Assembly (NCBI GenBank): GCA_023374025.1
Contig: SIJG01000008.1
Coordinates: 1,356,215-1,420,214, forward strand
Direction: 5' to 3'
Length of the DNA: 64,000 bases
Source: Heterodera schachtii
Lineage: Eukaryota > Nematoda > Chromadorea > Rhabditida > Heteroderidae
The position numbers and the translations under genes are program-made. The notes beneath the pieces were generated by a model, which saw nothing but the letters and a program-made list of their open reading frames with translations, was not told the origin of the DNA and searched no databases. The first letter of the stretch is position 1. Each line of letters starts with the position of its first letter. Shown piece by piece: positions 54,739 through 64,000 of this stretch.

Positions 54739-57700
54739 ATGTTTAACCGCTCGCCTCCATTGACACGCCAACGCCAGAGAAATCTTTTTCTACAGCAACA
54801 GCAGGAAAATCGCGTCCAACAAAATAATTCAAGACCGCATAACACCGCTAACACCGAAAATGTGCATGAAAATTCAGTAGTTGATGGAGAACTTTTAGAA
54901 TCACTGCACCACGCGATGAATTCAATCGAAATTGAAAATGCTCTTCTTAATGTTGATCCACCAAACAGACAAAACGTACCGCTTGCTGGAATGGGAAACA
55001 ATGTGAATGCAGAAAACAACAGAGGTTTGCGGATGCGATTTCAAAATGTGGGAGCAAACAATGGTAGAGAGGAATGGTTGGTTAGAGGCGGAAACGAAAA
55101 TGTTAGACAAAATGATGATCATCGCATTTCAATTCGAAATATTTTGCCACGCACGTCCACACCCATACATAATCCTGTCATTCCCGAGCTGCACATCCAA
55201 CACGCGCCTAACCCGAACCCAAACGCTGCGAAAAATACCTATCTTGTCCAACAAAATTTACCAAATAGACAAAATTTTGGTTGTAATCAGCAAGGGTTGC
55301 CAAACATTGCCAATCCTCCACCGCAAATCGCTCAACAGCCAGCAATTCCCCAACAGAATTACCAAATTCCGGCGACTTATCTTGGCTTTGTCGCACCAAA
55401 CCCATACTTTCCTTACCAACCACAACCCCTTGGGTATCCGACTCAACAAAATTTGGGTTATGTGAACATGAATACGCAAAATCCACAGCAAATGCAACCA
55501 ATTCAATTTCCAATGCCTTATTTTCCACCAAATAATCATCAATTTGGAGTGATGGGTCAAATGCAAGCACCTCAAGCGTATAATCAGCCAATTATCCAGC
55601 CGGTTTCACAGCCACAGCAGCAACAATTTAATGCAGCCCAAAATGTAGCTCCTCAGAATATCCAAAATCGTCCGGTTGAAAATTGTGTTGAAAGGGGAAG
55701 GGAACCGGGAATGGATCAAGTAGCCTATGCTCTAATAATGAGTCAAATTCCGTCTCTAAGAGGAAATGAAGGTGCCGAAAAGATTCGCGAATTTTTCAAA
55801 TGTTTTGATTCGAACACCGCCGAATGGACTAATGCGAAGCGAATCAATTCGCTCGAGTCCAAAATTTCTGGCCGAGCCGAGAGGGCTTTTAAAGCGGCGT
55901 GCTCAACGGAGCCATTTCGCTACGAGAGTATTAAGCGCGAAATGCTACGTCAGCTTGAAGAAACCGATGCACGTGAGTGGAATGCCTTTGACCAACTGAT
56001 GTCAGGCATTAGACGAAAAAACGGCGAAAATTTGGACGATTTGGCGGACCGGGTGATCACTCTGGTACGACGTTCATATCCAGGGCTGACTGAACATCTC
56101 GTGGACGATTATGCAATCAAACATTTCATACGGACGATTGATAGCTCTGAATTAGCATTGAGCTTGGAAATGGGACGAAAACCCGGGATGACTTTTGATC
56201 AATTTGTTGGAATGGCGGCACGTGCCGAGGCCACACAAAGAGCAACTCGTCGAATGATTCCAGCGAATGGCACATTTAGAAGTAATGCCGGACCAACCAA
56301 TTTCAACAATTTCGAGTCGACGGACAGGGCTCGACAAAACGAATATCGCCCAAAATGTTCTTTTTGTGGACGAGAAGGACATTTGTCAAGAAATTGCTTC
56401 CGGCGACCGACAGAAGAGGGCTATCAAGCTCGGAATCATGAGCAAATGATGAATGGAACAGGCGCAAACAAAACTCCGTTGTCACCGCACCAAAACCAAC
56501 ATTTTGTCCGTAAAACGGAACAAAACAATTTCAACCAAAACCGCCCTCAGCAACAACAATCACGAAATTTTCTCCGGCAGAATTATTTGGTGGAGAAAAA
56601 TGAAGTGAAGAACGAATCGTCCGACGTTCAATGCGGTGGCATAATCAGCAACCCACCTGAAATGCTGGAATTTTTTCGAAAATTTTGGGCAGAACACGAC
56701 GGAGATCCGACACAAAATGAAAAGGAGACATCACCAATTGGGAAAATAATGGCAATTAATGTCAAGATTTTTGACCAATCAGCACCATCGATGCTGGATG
56801 GAGGCGCACAAGTTTCACTGATCAAAGCCGATTTTCTCAAAGAAATTTTCGAAAAAGAAAATTTGGACACTGAAAATTTTAAAATTAGTCCAAAATCCCG
56901 AAATGTCGTTGACATTAATGGTAAACGAGTCGGATGCTATGGAGTGATTATGCTGCCAATTGTTCGGAAAGACTGTGAACCAGTCAATGTCCATTTTCAC
57001 ATAACCGATGCTCCTATTGGTCTACCGATTCTTTTTGGTACCAATGCTTTGGGCCTACTCGGTTTTAAGATTTTTGACTCACAAAATGGTGAACTTCTTG
57101 AATTCGAGTGTTTGAATGATCAATCCGACTCAGTTCGGATCATTTACAGTACAGTTCTTCAACCACGCTCTACCAAATATGTTGAGCTGTTAGTTCCAAA
57201 GAATTTTGAAGAAAAGGAAGTGATCATCGCAGCGAATGACGAAAATGATTTCGTGAGAGTTGAGCCATCGCTTGGTAAAGTGCAGAATGGCAAAGTGATC
57301 GCAGCAGTTACAAATTTCTTACCAAATGCAGTAACTTTAAAAGAGAATGATCAGATTGCTACAGCAGAAATCGTCGAGGAATTTGCTGATGCGGAAAATT
57401 GTTTCGAAGAGTCATGGCTGTTTAATTCTTCACCTTTAAACACTGACACTGTGCAGAAATGTCAGATAAATGCCGAATGGGCCCCAAAATTTGGAAAGTT
57501 GGAGGAAAATAAGTCTCAGTCCCTTCAGCGATTGTTAAATGGATTTCAAAATATTTTTGCCTTTGATGACAGTGAACTGACTCAGACAGAAATGATTAAT
57601 CACCAAATTGACACTGGGGAAGCAATGCCGGTAAAAAAGCGCATGCGACCTGTTCCGTATGCGTACCGCGAAAAAGTTGCAGCAATGATTCAAGATTATC

Positions 57701-60700
57701 TAGGAAGAGAGATAATTCGTCCGTCGGTTTCGCCTTGGGCAAGCCCAATTGTGATTGTTCCAAAAAAGGACGGATCATTAAGGTTTTGCGTCGACTACAG
57801 GGGTCTGAATGCGATAACCCGTAAAGACTGCTTTCCTCTCCCGAATATCGAGCGAACACTTTTAATGTTAGGTGGACGAAAGTTTTTCTCGACTTTGGAC
57901 TTTCTTTCCGGCTACTGGCAAATAAAAATGGCCAGTGATTCAATCGAAAAAACGGCGTTTGCAACCGAATTCGGTTTGCATGAGTTCACAGTTATGCCAT
58001 TTGGCTTATGTAACGCAGTCGCAACTTTTCAGCGCTTTATGTCGCATTTATTCGGTGATAAGTTGAATAATTTTGTTTTCGTCTATGTGGACGATGTTCT
58101 TATTGCGTCTGATTCCTTTGATCAGCATTTAGAGCACCTCAAATTTGTGCTTCAACAAATCAATAAAGCGGGCCTAAAACTGAAAATTTCAAAATGCCAT
58201 TTTTGCGCAGAAGAACTGCCATTTCTGGGTCATATTCTTACACGTGAAGGAATAAAAATGGACGAAGACAAAGTTAAGCCAATTCTAGAAATGCCAATCC
58301 CTGTTTCTAAGAAAGAACTTCATTCATTTTTGGGTTTCATGACATATTACCGAAAATTTATCTATTCGTTCGGTTCCATCGCTGCTCCACTTTTTCAGCT
58401 CTTGAAAAAAGACATCCCATTTCGTATGGGTGAAAGTGAAATTGCTGCAATTTCCAAATTAAAGGAAAAAGTCTTGAGTGAAGTTATCCTTTATTTTCCT
58501 GATTTTAAAGCTGCCATGGAAAACCCATCACGGAAATTTTTAATAATGACCGATGCATGTAAGACCGGAATTTCTGCTGTCCTTTGCCAACCGGATTCGC
58601 AAAACCGTATTCGCCCAATTTATTTTGCGTCTAGGCAATGCAACAAATACGAATCGCGCTACTGCCCAACAGAATTAGAAGCTTTGGCGGTCAGATTTGG
58701 CGTCAAAAAATTCGCACAATATATCACAATGATTCCCACTCGAGTGCTCACTGATCACAAAGCGCTAATTTCAATGTTTAGAAGTAAAAATGAGACAGGA
58801 AATGCACCCGTGGATAAATGGATTTTAGAATTAAATTCACGATTTATTTTGGAAATCGAATACAATCCCGGGAAAACAAATGTAATCGCAGATGTTCTTT
58901 CGCGTTCGGGAGCATTAAAACAAAATCAGTCCGCAGAAAATGCAATTCTGATCGGAGAAATTGCTGCCAGAAATGAACAATGTGAAATTGAGCCCCAGGC
59001 AGAAATGAATGAGTGGATTTTGTCAACGAAAGAAAGTGAATTCCGCCAAACCTATGAATTTTTGGAAAAGCGAAAACTGCCCCAAAATATAAGAGAATCA
59101 CAAAAAATTTTGGACACCATCCAAAAATTTACTTTGTTAAACGGTCTTCTTTATTTTTGCGATTCAACTTTTGAAAATCTTCGCCTTTTTGTACCACAAA
59201 AATTTCGAGCAAAAATCATTGAAGAAAGGCACCAAGGAAAATGCGCCGGTCACTTAAGCGGAAAGAAAATATTTGAGCAAATCTCTGAAAAATATTTTTG
59301 GCCAAATATGAGGGCAGATTGTGTAAATGCTGCGCTAAATTGCCGAATTTGTGCGCACACAAGAAAACCGCGATCAAACGTGCCACCATTAAACCCAATA
59401 ATCACAATGGCGCCATTCGAACTCATTTGCATGGACATACTTTCTATTGGAATGTCAGAAAGTGGGAATAAATATGTGTTAGTAATGGTTGATCACTTCA
59501 CAAAGTATTTGATCACGGCAGCGATCCCGGATAAAAGTGTTGAATCTGTCGCCAAAGCATTCGTTCAGCAATTGGTCCTAATTTTCGGAACCCCCCAAAG
59601 AATCCACTCGGACAAGGGCAAGGAATTTGTAAACAAAACACTGGAGGAAATAACAAAAATTCTTGGCATTGAAAGAAGCACAACCGCCGGTTATGACCCA
59701 AATGCTAATGGCCAGGCAGAAAGGGCTAATCAGACTATCATTAGCATGCTGAAAAAATCGACAGCTTCAAATTGGTCATGGGATGATCGTTTGCCTTACA
59801 TAACATTTGCCTACAATGTCTCTCCTTCTGAAACAACCGGTTTTTCTCCATACACAATTCTTTTTGGTCGAACGGTCAATTTTCCCGCGTCAAATGAACC
59901 TATTTTTCCTGTAAATCCACTGTATACAATTGACGAAGAATCTTATTTACAACTTTTCCGCGAAAATCTCCAACAAATTTTAGAAAAAGCGGCAAAAAAT
60001 TCAGAAAAAGCAAGAGAAAGGATGGAAAAATGGTATAATGGTCAGCCGAAAGTAACTCCGAATAAGTACCACAAAGAAGAGCGTGTAATGGTTATTTTCC
60101 CTGGGGCAAATCTGCGATCGGCACACAAAAAGTTAAAATGGAATATTTTTGGTCCTTATAAAATTGTTGAAATAACAAATTCCTCCGCGAAAGTTGTTCC
60201 TGCGGACAAAGAAAATACCGACCCAATTTCCGTGCCATTAGAACGCTTAATTCGTGCACCGGACGGCCTACCAAATATTTCGACCATGCCTCGTGGGAAA
60301 AATGCATATAAAAATGTCTTGGATGCGATGATCATCTTAGAAAATTTAATTTTTACGGGGAGTAAGCATTTTGAGCATAAAAATTGGTTGGAAATTTCGT
60401 TTGTATCATCAGGGACGATGAAATTTTTAGACGATGGGGAGAAAATGGACATCAGCGAAGCGAAGATCAGCTGGACAGCCACATGCGAGAGTGGGGAGCA
60501 TATTCTATGCAAAAAACTCCTTGTCGGCGACATTGACCCTGTCCTCACCAAAACTGATGGCATTGGAGCGATGCGAATTCATACACCACTTCAGGGTCTG
60601 ATCATCCTCTTCATTCTCCGATCGAACGTCCCAATGTCGGCATCAAAAGAATTGCTGAAGGTTGTGCTCGAGTGGAAAATTGTGGATGGAATTAAAAAAT

Positions 60701-61731
60701 TGCAGGGGATTTTAAATGCCGATCCGGATTTTGAACTGATCAAATTCGTGGAAGAAAGAGGCGATGCACTTCGTTCGGGAAGTTGTCCTTGTGCGGATGA
60801 AGCTGAGACCATTTGGCGTCATTGGGCCGTCAACTGTTCAATTGTCCATCAAACATTAAAAAAATCGGCGTTCGATCCGATCGAATTGGAAGCGCCCATC
60901 GCATTGTCCGAAATGCCTGAAGCTGACCGAATTGTGTGGAAAAAGCTTTTTGATGGTGGCAGCTGGGCCCTTGAAAAAGTTCGTGCAGTGGTGGTCCATG
61001 GAAAGACGACTTTGGTTGATCAGCCAAGAGTGATCATTGGCGATTCAAGCGGTGCGCAGCTCTGTGGTGACGCCAAAAACCAAATTGCAGCACACTTTAT
61101 TGGGACGGTCAATGGAGCGCTGGGCGATGTTATCAGAACATTGGACAGATCAGTGTTCACTTCAAAAGTGTCTTCTGCTCTGATTTTCTTGGGACGTGAC
61201 GCATTGACAAGAGGCGAAAATGTGGCACAAATCGTTGGTGAATGTGCAAGGATTCGCGAGCTGTGTGCCCGATTCAAACATGTGCAATTCATTTGGATTC
61301 CCCCTCCTTTTGTGCGTGAGCAACATGTACAGTACAATGAACTACTGCCGGAACTGGAGAAAGTCGCGGGCGAATGGTTCGTTGCCTTCACTTCAAGTGG
61401 AAGAAGCCTGGTGGAGATCTGGAGATTTGGCGATACATTTGATATGACCCGTGTCCGTGCCGATGGGAAAATTTTGCCAGAGGGTCTGAAGTGCTTGCGT
61501 GCCTGGATTTTTACTCAAATCCCAAGATTCCCTGACGATAATTCTCTTGGGATTCATCGATTGTCTCGTTCCGTCCCGTCTGTCTCTTCTCATTTGTCCG
61601 AATTGTCTATTGATCACTCTCACAATTCTCGTGAACGCCGGGCCCACCACCCTTATGCTGTTCGCCAATCTTTTTACCGAGGCCGAGGCCGTAGGGATGG
61701 AAATGCGCTGGAGACTCGCCGCCGTCATTGA
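54739..61731 (+). CDS. Gag-Pol polyprotein with extra C-terminal SGNH-like domain (2330 aa)
   Basis: The first in-frame ATG is at 54739. Residues 1-320 are Asn/Gln/Pro-rich; about 325-480 is a gag-type capsid region. A CCHC knuckle starts at C540 (CSFCGREGHLSRNC). The protease has D687-G-G (MLDGGAQVSLI). RT shows LD1054FLSGYWQ and YVDD (D1118, D1119). RNase H begins MTD1272ACKTG. Integrase has H1498, H1505, C1535, C1538 and the D1566, D1625, E1661 triad with 35 residues between the last two. About 480 further residues follow: RVIIGDSSGAQL (S2103), ALIFLGRDA, WIPPPF and RADGKILPEG, resembling an SGNH hydrolase, then an Arg-rich tail. Together these would assemble particles, copy the RNA and integrate the cDNA. 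No frameshift separates gag from pol. Confidence 0.93.
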   Translation: MFNRSPPLTRQRQRNLFLQQQQENRVQQNNSRPHNTANTENVHENSVVDGELLESLHHAMNSIEIENALLNVDPPNRQNVPLAGMGNNVNAENNRGLRMRFQNVGANNGREEWLVRGGNENVRQNDDHRISIRNILPRTSTPIHNPVIPELHIQHAPNPNPNAAKNTYLVQQNLPNRQNFGCNQQGLPNIANPPPQIAQQPAIPQQNYQIPATYLGFVAPNPYFPYQPQPLGYPTQQNLGYVNMNTQNPQQMQPIQFPMPYFPPNNHQFGVMGQMQAPQAYNQPIIQPVSQPQQQQFNAAQNVAPQNIQNRPVENCVERGREPGMDQVAYALIMSQIPSLRGNEGAEKIREFFKCFDSNTAEWTNAKRINSLESKISGRAERAFKAACSTEPFRYESIKREMLRQLEETDAREWNAFDQLMSGIRRKNGENLDDLADRVITLVRRSYPGLTEHLVDDYAIKHFIRTIDSSELALSLEMGRKPGMTFDQFVGMAARAEATQRATRRMIPANGTFRSNAGPTNFNNFESTDRARQNEYRPKCSFCGREGHLSRNCFRRPTEEGYQARNHEQMMNGTGANKTPLSPHQNQHFVRKTEQNNFNQNRPQQQQSRNFLRQNYLVEKNEVKNESSDVQCGGIISNPPEMLEFFRKFWAEHDGDPTQNEKETSPIGKIMAINVKIFDQSAPSMLDGGAQVSLIKADFLKEIFEKENLDTENFKISPKSRNVVDINGKRVGCYGVIMLPIVRKDCEPVNVHFHITDAPIGLPILFGTNALGLLGFKIFDSQNGELLEFECLNDQSDSVRIIYSTVLQPRSTKYVELLVPKNFEEKEVIIAANDENDFVRVEPSLGKVQNGKVIAAVTNFLPNAVTLKENDQIATAEIVEEFADAENCFEESWLFNSSPLNTDTVQKCQINAEWAPKFGKLEENKSQSLQRLLNGFQNIFAFDDSELTQTEMINHQIDTGEAMPVKKRMRPVPYAYREKVAAMIQDYLGREIIRPSVSPWASPIVIVPKKDGSLRFCVDYRGLNAITRKDCFPLPNIERTLLMLGGRKFFSTLDFLSGYWQIKMASDSIEKTAFATEFGLHEFTVMPFGLCNAVATFQRFMSHLFGDKLNNFVFVYVDDVLIASDSFDQHLEHLKFVLQQINKAGLKLKISKCHFCAEELPFLGHILTREGIKMDEDKVKPILEMPIPVSKKELHSFLGFMTYYRKFIYSFGSIAAPLFQLLKKDIPFRMGESEIAAISKLKEKVLSEVILYFPDFKAAMENPSRKFLIMTDACKTGISAVLCQPDSQNRIRPIYFASRQCNKYESRYCPTELEALAVRFGVKKFAQYITMIPTRVLTDHKALISMFRSKNETGNAPVDKWILELNSRFILEIEYNPGKTNVIADVLSRSGALKQNQSAENAILIGEIAARNEQCEIEPQAEMNEWILSTKESEFRQTYEFLEKRKLPQNIRESQKILDTIQKFTLLNGLLYFCDSTFENLRLFVPQKFRAKIIEERHQGKCAGHLSGKKIFEQISEKYFWPNMRADCVNAALNCRICAHTRKPRSNVPPLNPIITMAPFELICMDILSIGMSESGNKYVLVMVDHFTKYLITAAIPDKSVESVAKAFVQQLVLIFGTPQRIHSDKGKEFVNKTLEEITKILGIERSTTAGYDPNANGQAERANQTIISMLKKSTASNWSWDDRLPYITFAYNVSPSETTGFSPYTILFGRTVNFPASNEPIFPVNPLYTIDEESYLQLFRENLQQILEKAAKNSEKARERMEKWYNGQPKVTPNKYHKEERVMVIFPGANLRSAHKKLKWNIFGPYKIVEITNSSAKVVPADKENTDPISVPLERLIRAPDGLPNISTMPRGKNAYKNVLDAMIILENLIFTGSKHFEHKNWLEISFVSSGTMKFLDDGEKMDISEAKISWTATCESGEHILCKKLLVGDIDPVLTKTDGIGAMRIHTPLQGLIILFILRSNVPMSASKELLKVVLEWKIVDGIKKLQGILNADPDFELIKFVEERGDALRSGSCPCADEAETIWRHWAVNCSIVHQTLKKSAFDPIELEAPIALSEMPEADRIVWKKLFDGGSWALEKVRAVVVHGKTTLVDQPRVIIGDSSGAQLCGDAKNQIAAHFIGTVNGALGDVIRTLDRSVFTSKVSSALIFLGRDALTRGENVAQIVGECARIRELCARFKHVQFIWIPPPFVREQHVQYNELLPELEKVAGEWFVAFTSSGRSLVEIWRFGDTFDMTRVRADGKILPEGLKCLRAWIFTQIPRFPDDNSLGIHRLSRSVPSVSSHLSELSIDHSHNSRERRAHHPYAVRQSFYRGRGRRDGNALETRRRH

Positions 61732-61829
61732 GCCTTTAAACCTTGGAACCCCACCGATCGGAGCCGAATTTGCCAATTCTTTAATTATTTGTCTTTCACA
61801 TCTCTTTTGACGAGGGACCGTCTTTTCAT

Positions 61830-61841
61830 AAAGGGTCGGGG
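61830..61841 (+). other. Polypurine tract candidate
   Basis: AAAGGGTCGGGG abuts the 3' LTR, the expected place for second-strand priming. One pyrimidine pair interrupts it. Confidence 0.5.
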
Positions 61842-62229
61842 TGTGATATCATTTGGACTTCATTAATTATTTAATTTATTATGTTTGTTTTGGCGTTCCG
61901 TTTATTCAAATTGACCTTAAATGATTTGTTTTAATTTTTAATTAGTGCTTATGATTGTGAAGTAAAAGTTAATTGTGTGATTGAATTATTTTTCTTCTGT
62001 GCCTAATTCTCGCCGGTTTTCAAGTTTGTTTGAAATTGTTCGTTTTTGGTTATTTTGTTGTCTTTTAATTTTGTTTTGCATAAAGCTTAATTTTATTGTT
62101 TTGATTTAATTGAGACAGGGCAAGTACATTTGACTGCTCAACAAAAATACAAATTGTTCGAGTCGCTTTGCCTTTGCTTGCCAATTTGGAAAATAAAGTC
62201 AAAGCCTAATTGACCCAATTGTTTTAACT
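61842..62229 (+). repeat. 3' LTR
   Basis: Repeats 54106-54492 with about five differences: two length changes in T runs, a shifted T run and two substitutions near CTC(G/A)ACAAAA and TCGA(A/G)TCG. Confidence 0.9.
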
Positions 62230-62230
62230 T

Positions 62231-64000
62231 CATATAATTAGGCACATTTAAATAAATGTTCAATTACATTTCTATAAAAATAATTCAACATAGACGATTA
62301 ATGGACAAAATTAAATCTATCGCAGAGAACGCATCAAGAAGATTTAAAAAGATGAAGAAGGTATGATAATAAATGTCAAAAAATTAATAGACTTAAATTA
62401 AACAAAATTATTCTAACATAAAGTGAATAAAATAATATATTAATAGTAATAAAAATTGAATGGAAAAGCAATTAAAATCAAAGGCCAAATTACCTTTAAA
62501 TAATATTACTTATTTAAATTATAAATAAATCCTACTGGAAATACAACAAATAAACCTTCAAATATTTAACAAAATTTGGCATTTGCCTCTCTTTTCTTCC
62601 ATTTATAGGCAATATTCAAAGTAGGGTTAGCCCGGACGTCGGGGTTGGAAAAGTCGGGGTTTGGGGTGAAAATTTCCCGACTAAATTTGTCGGGGGTAAC
62701 TGGAGAAAGTAAAAATGTCGGAGGCAAAATTTTCATAAAAAGTCGAAAAAAAGATAAAAGAAAAGTTACTGAACAAAAAAAGTGTTAAAAACTCATTTAT
62801 GACATTTCCATCTTATTTGAAATGCAATTAACGACATTCATAAAACCCCCGACATTTCGCGGGCCAACCCTAATTCACAGCATCCCATTTTATTATTTTC
62901 AAGGTTAACTCAGTTTTTTTTACCATAAATTTGAGCCCATAAGAATAAATGAATAAATATTTTTGGCAAATGACTGTGAAGAACTTTTGGCGAAAAATGA
63001 AAAAATTGACCAATGGCTGCCATTTTACCATTTTTGGATTTGCCATATTTTAAATAGTTTGAATTTTTTTGCAAACTTTTAGGTCATATTAATAATCATA
63101 GCAAAAGTTCTATAGCCATGAAACTATGCTTAAAAAGAGACAAAAAAATCTAAAAAATTATTATCCAAAAATGAAATATGCAAAGAAAGTAAATTAAAGT
63201 GCAAAAATTATCATCAGAAATCACTTAAAATACTAAAAATTTAAATTTTTTAAGGAATACTAAAAAAAATTTAACTAAAAAGAAGACTTTTTAAATACAA
63301 TTATAAAAAACAATTTGAATTTTTATACAAAATAATTTTGTTGAAATAATATTGACGGACGAAAATGGTTACAAAAGTGCAATTGATAAGTCAAATGCCA
63401 ACAAAAGCGCTACAAATGCCAACGAAACAAATTCCAATATGGCAAAAGGCAACGGAAAAGCCTATCATAAAAAATATTAGAATTATTCAAAAAATTACAA
63501 ATACAAGGCCAACAAAAAGTGACTAATTTATAACATAAATTTAAAAAAGATAATATTAATAAATAGCACAATGGAACATTTATAAATATATTTTATATAG
63601 TTAATTCAAATAAATTTAAAAAATAAAATTCATATAAACAGAACAAAAATAATTGAGAAATTCATTAAAAGGAATTCTTCAATTTTAGTACTTCAAATAA
63701 ATATTAAGCAAAATAAGTGATAAAATAAATGACGGACGATTTAAATTATATTAAGTAATGAATTTATTTTGCATTTTGAAACGGTACGAAATGAACAATT
63801 TCTAAATTTTAGAAGCGTTAATTAAAATTTTTAAATTTATTTAAATTAAAAATGAGGAGGATAAAGAAAGGGCAGTTTCAAATTATACATTTTATTACAG
63901 GAGAAAAACTAAAAAGAACACCACAACATTTGAATAATATTAAAAGAAAAATGCGAAATTCATAAAACGCAATTAATTCTGAACATTTTATAAAAAAAAA
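62231..64000. other. AT-rich DNA right of the LTR element, no gene
   Basis: Very AT-rich with many stops in all frames. The only structure seen is the MITE at 62622-62872. Confidence 0.55.
62622..62872. mobile_element. hAT-type MITE, TAGGGTTAGCCCG termini
   Basis: TAGGGTTAGCCCG and CGGGCCAACCCTA are inverted ends. The flanking octamers ATTCAAAG and ATTCACAG match at seven of eight bases. The interior has GTCGGGGT reiterations near both ends. Confidence 0.78.

Larger units (their letters stand above)
54106..62230 (+). mobile_element. Ty3/gypsy-type LTR retrotransposon, young and full length
   Basis: About 8.1 kb with two LTRs of roughly 388 bp, a primer-binding site, a single gag-pol frame and a purine-rich tract before the 3' LTR. 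Domain order gag, zinc knuckle, protease, RT, RNase H, integrase is that of Ty3/gypsy elements. The LTRs differ at about five positions by eye, indicating recent insertion. No clear target duplication was found at the ends. Confidence 0.92.

Noticed and set aside
54705..61776. Many antisense and alternate-frame open stretches across the LTR element
   Set aside because: They are shadows of the 2330-codon gag-pol frame.
62231..64000. Possible right-flank genes
   Set aside because: All frames are closed at short intervals and the DNA is very AT-rich; nothing supports an exon.

Overview
This window is AT-rich, intron-containing nuclear DNA from a nematode. The evidence is a major sperm protein gene with the MSP-type intron, a tyrosinase-like gene with C-terminal ShKT cysteine domains, introns mostly of 45-60 bp ending in TTTCAG, TTTAG or TTAAG, and a locally expanded family of F-box-like genes. 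The F-box family resembles expansions I associate with plant-parasitic cyst nematodes (Globodera/Heterodera), but the species is an inference. Repeats make up a large share of the DNA.

Layout. 1-0.2 kb holds the 3' exon of an unknown gene. 1.25-2.6 kb is a foldback repeat carrying a nested hAT-type MITE. 2.9-7.0 kb (minus strand) holds thirteen phase-consistent exons of a tyrosinase CuB plus ShKT gene whose CuA half is not found. 7.1-10.3 kb is repeats, a degenerate mariner and an assembly gap. 10.3-12.8 kb (plus) is an intact five-exon F-box-like gene, followed by a truncated copy at 14.2-15.2 kb. 15.5-17.5 kb is a segmental duplication next to the last exons of a 14-3-3-like gene. 18.6-22.3 kb is a LINE. 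24.7 kb has the last exon of a membrane protein. 26.8-50.1 kb (minus) is an F-box-like cluster with four intact copies (A, D, E, F), one truncated copy (B), one frameshifted copy (C) and relic exons. A frameshifted MSP gene lies at 45.2-45.8 kb. 54.1-62.2 kb is a young Ty3/gypsy-type LTR retrotransposon with one long open reading frame. The rest is AT-rich DNA with further MITEs.

The F-box-like copies share exon order and intron phases (2, 2, 0, 2). Their common parts are an N-terminal F-box-like segment, a WDVFVREIWP block, a DGQPKRLRC block, a VPFEL/MKRCKI block and a short charged tail. Copies C, D and E also share a TATA-containing upstream segment. By family knowledge they would act as substrate adaptors of SCF ubiquitin ligases, but nothing here shows a target.

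The most notable observation is that the LTR element carries about 480 residues beyond its integrase. These include a GDSSG motif and a late DGKILPEG motif, resembling an SGNH/GDSL esterase fold with altered Asn and His positions. The second theme is repeat architecture. There are many hAT-type MITEs with 8-bp target duplications, and two foldback families with recognisable core motifs. A shared internal cassette (TTCTTAGGGGTGTATTTTT plus a GC-rich hairpin) turns up in elements whose ends are otherwise unrelated.
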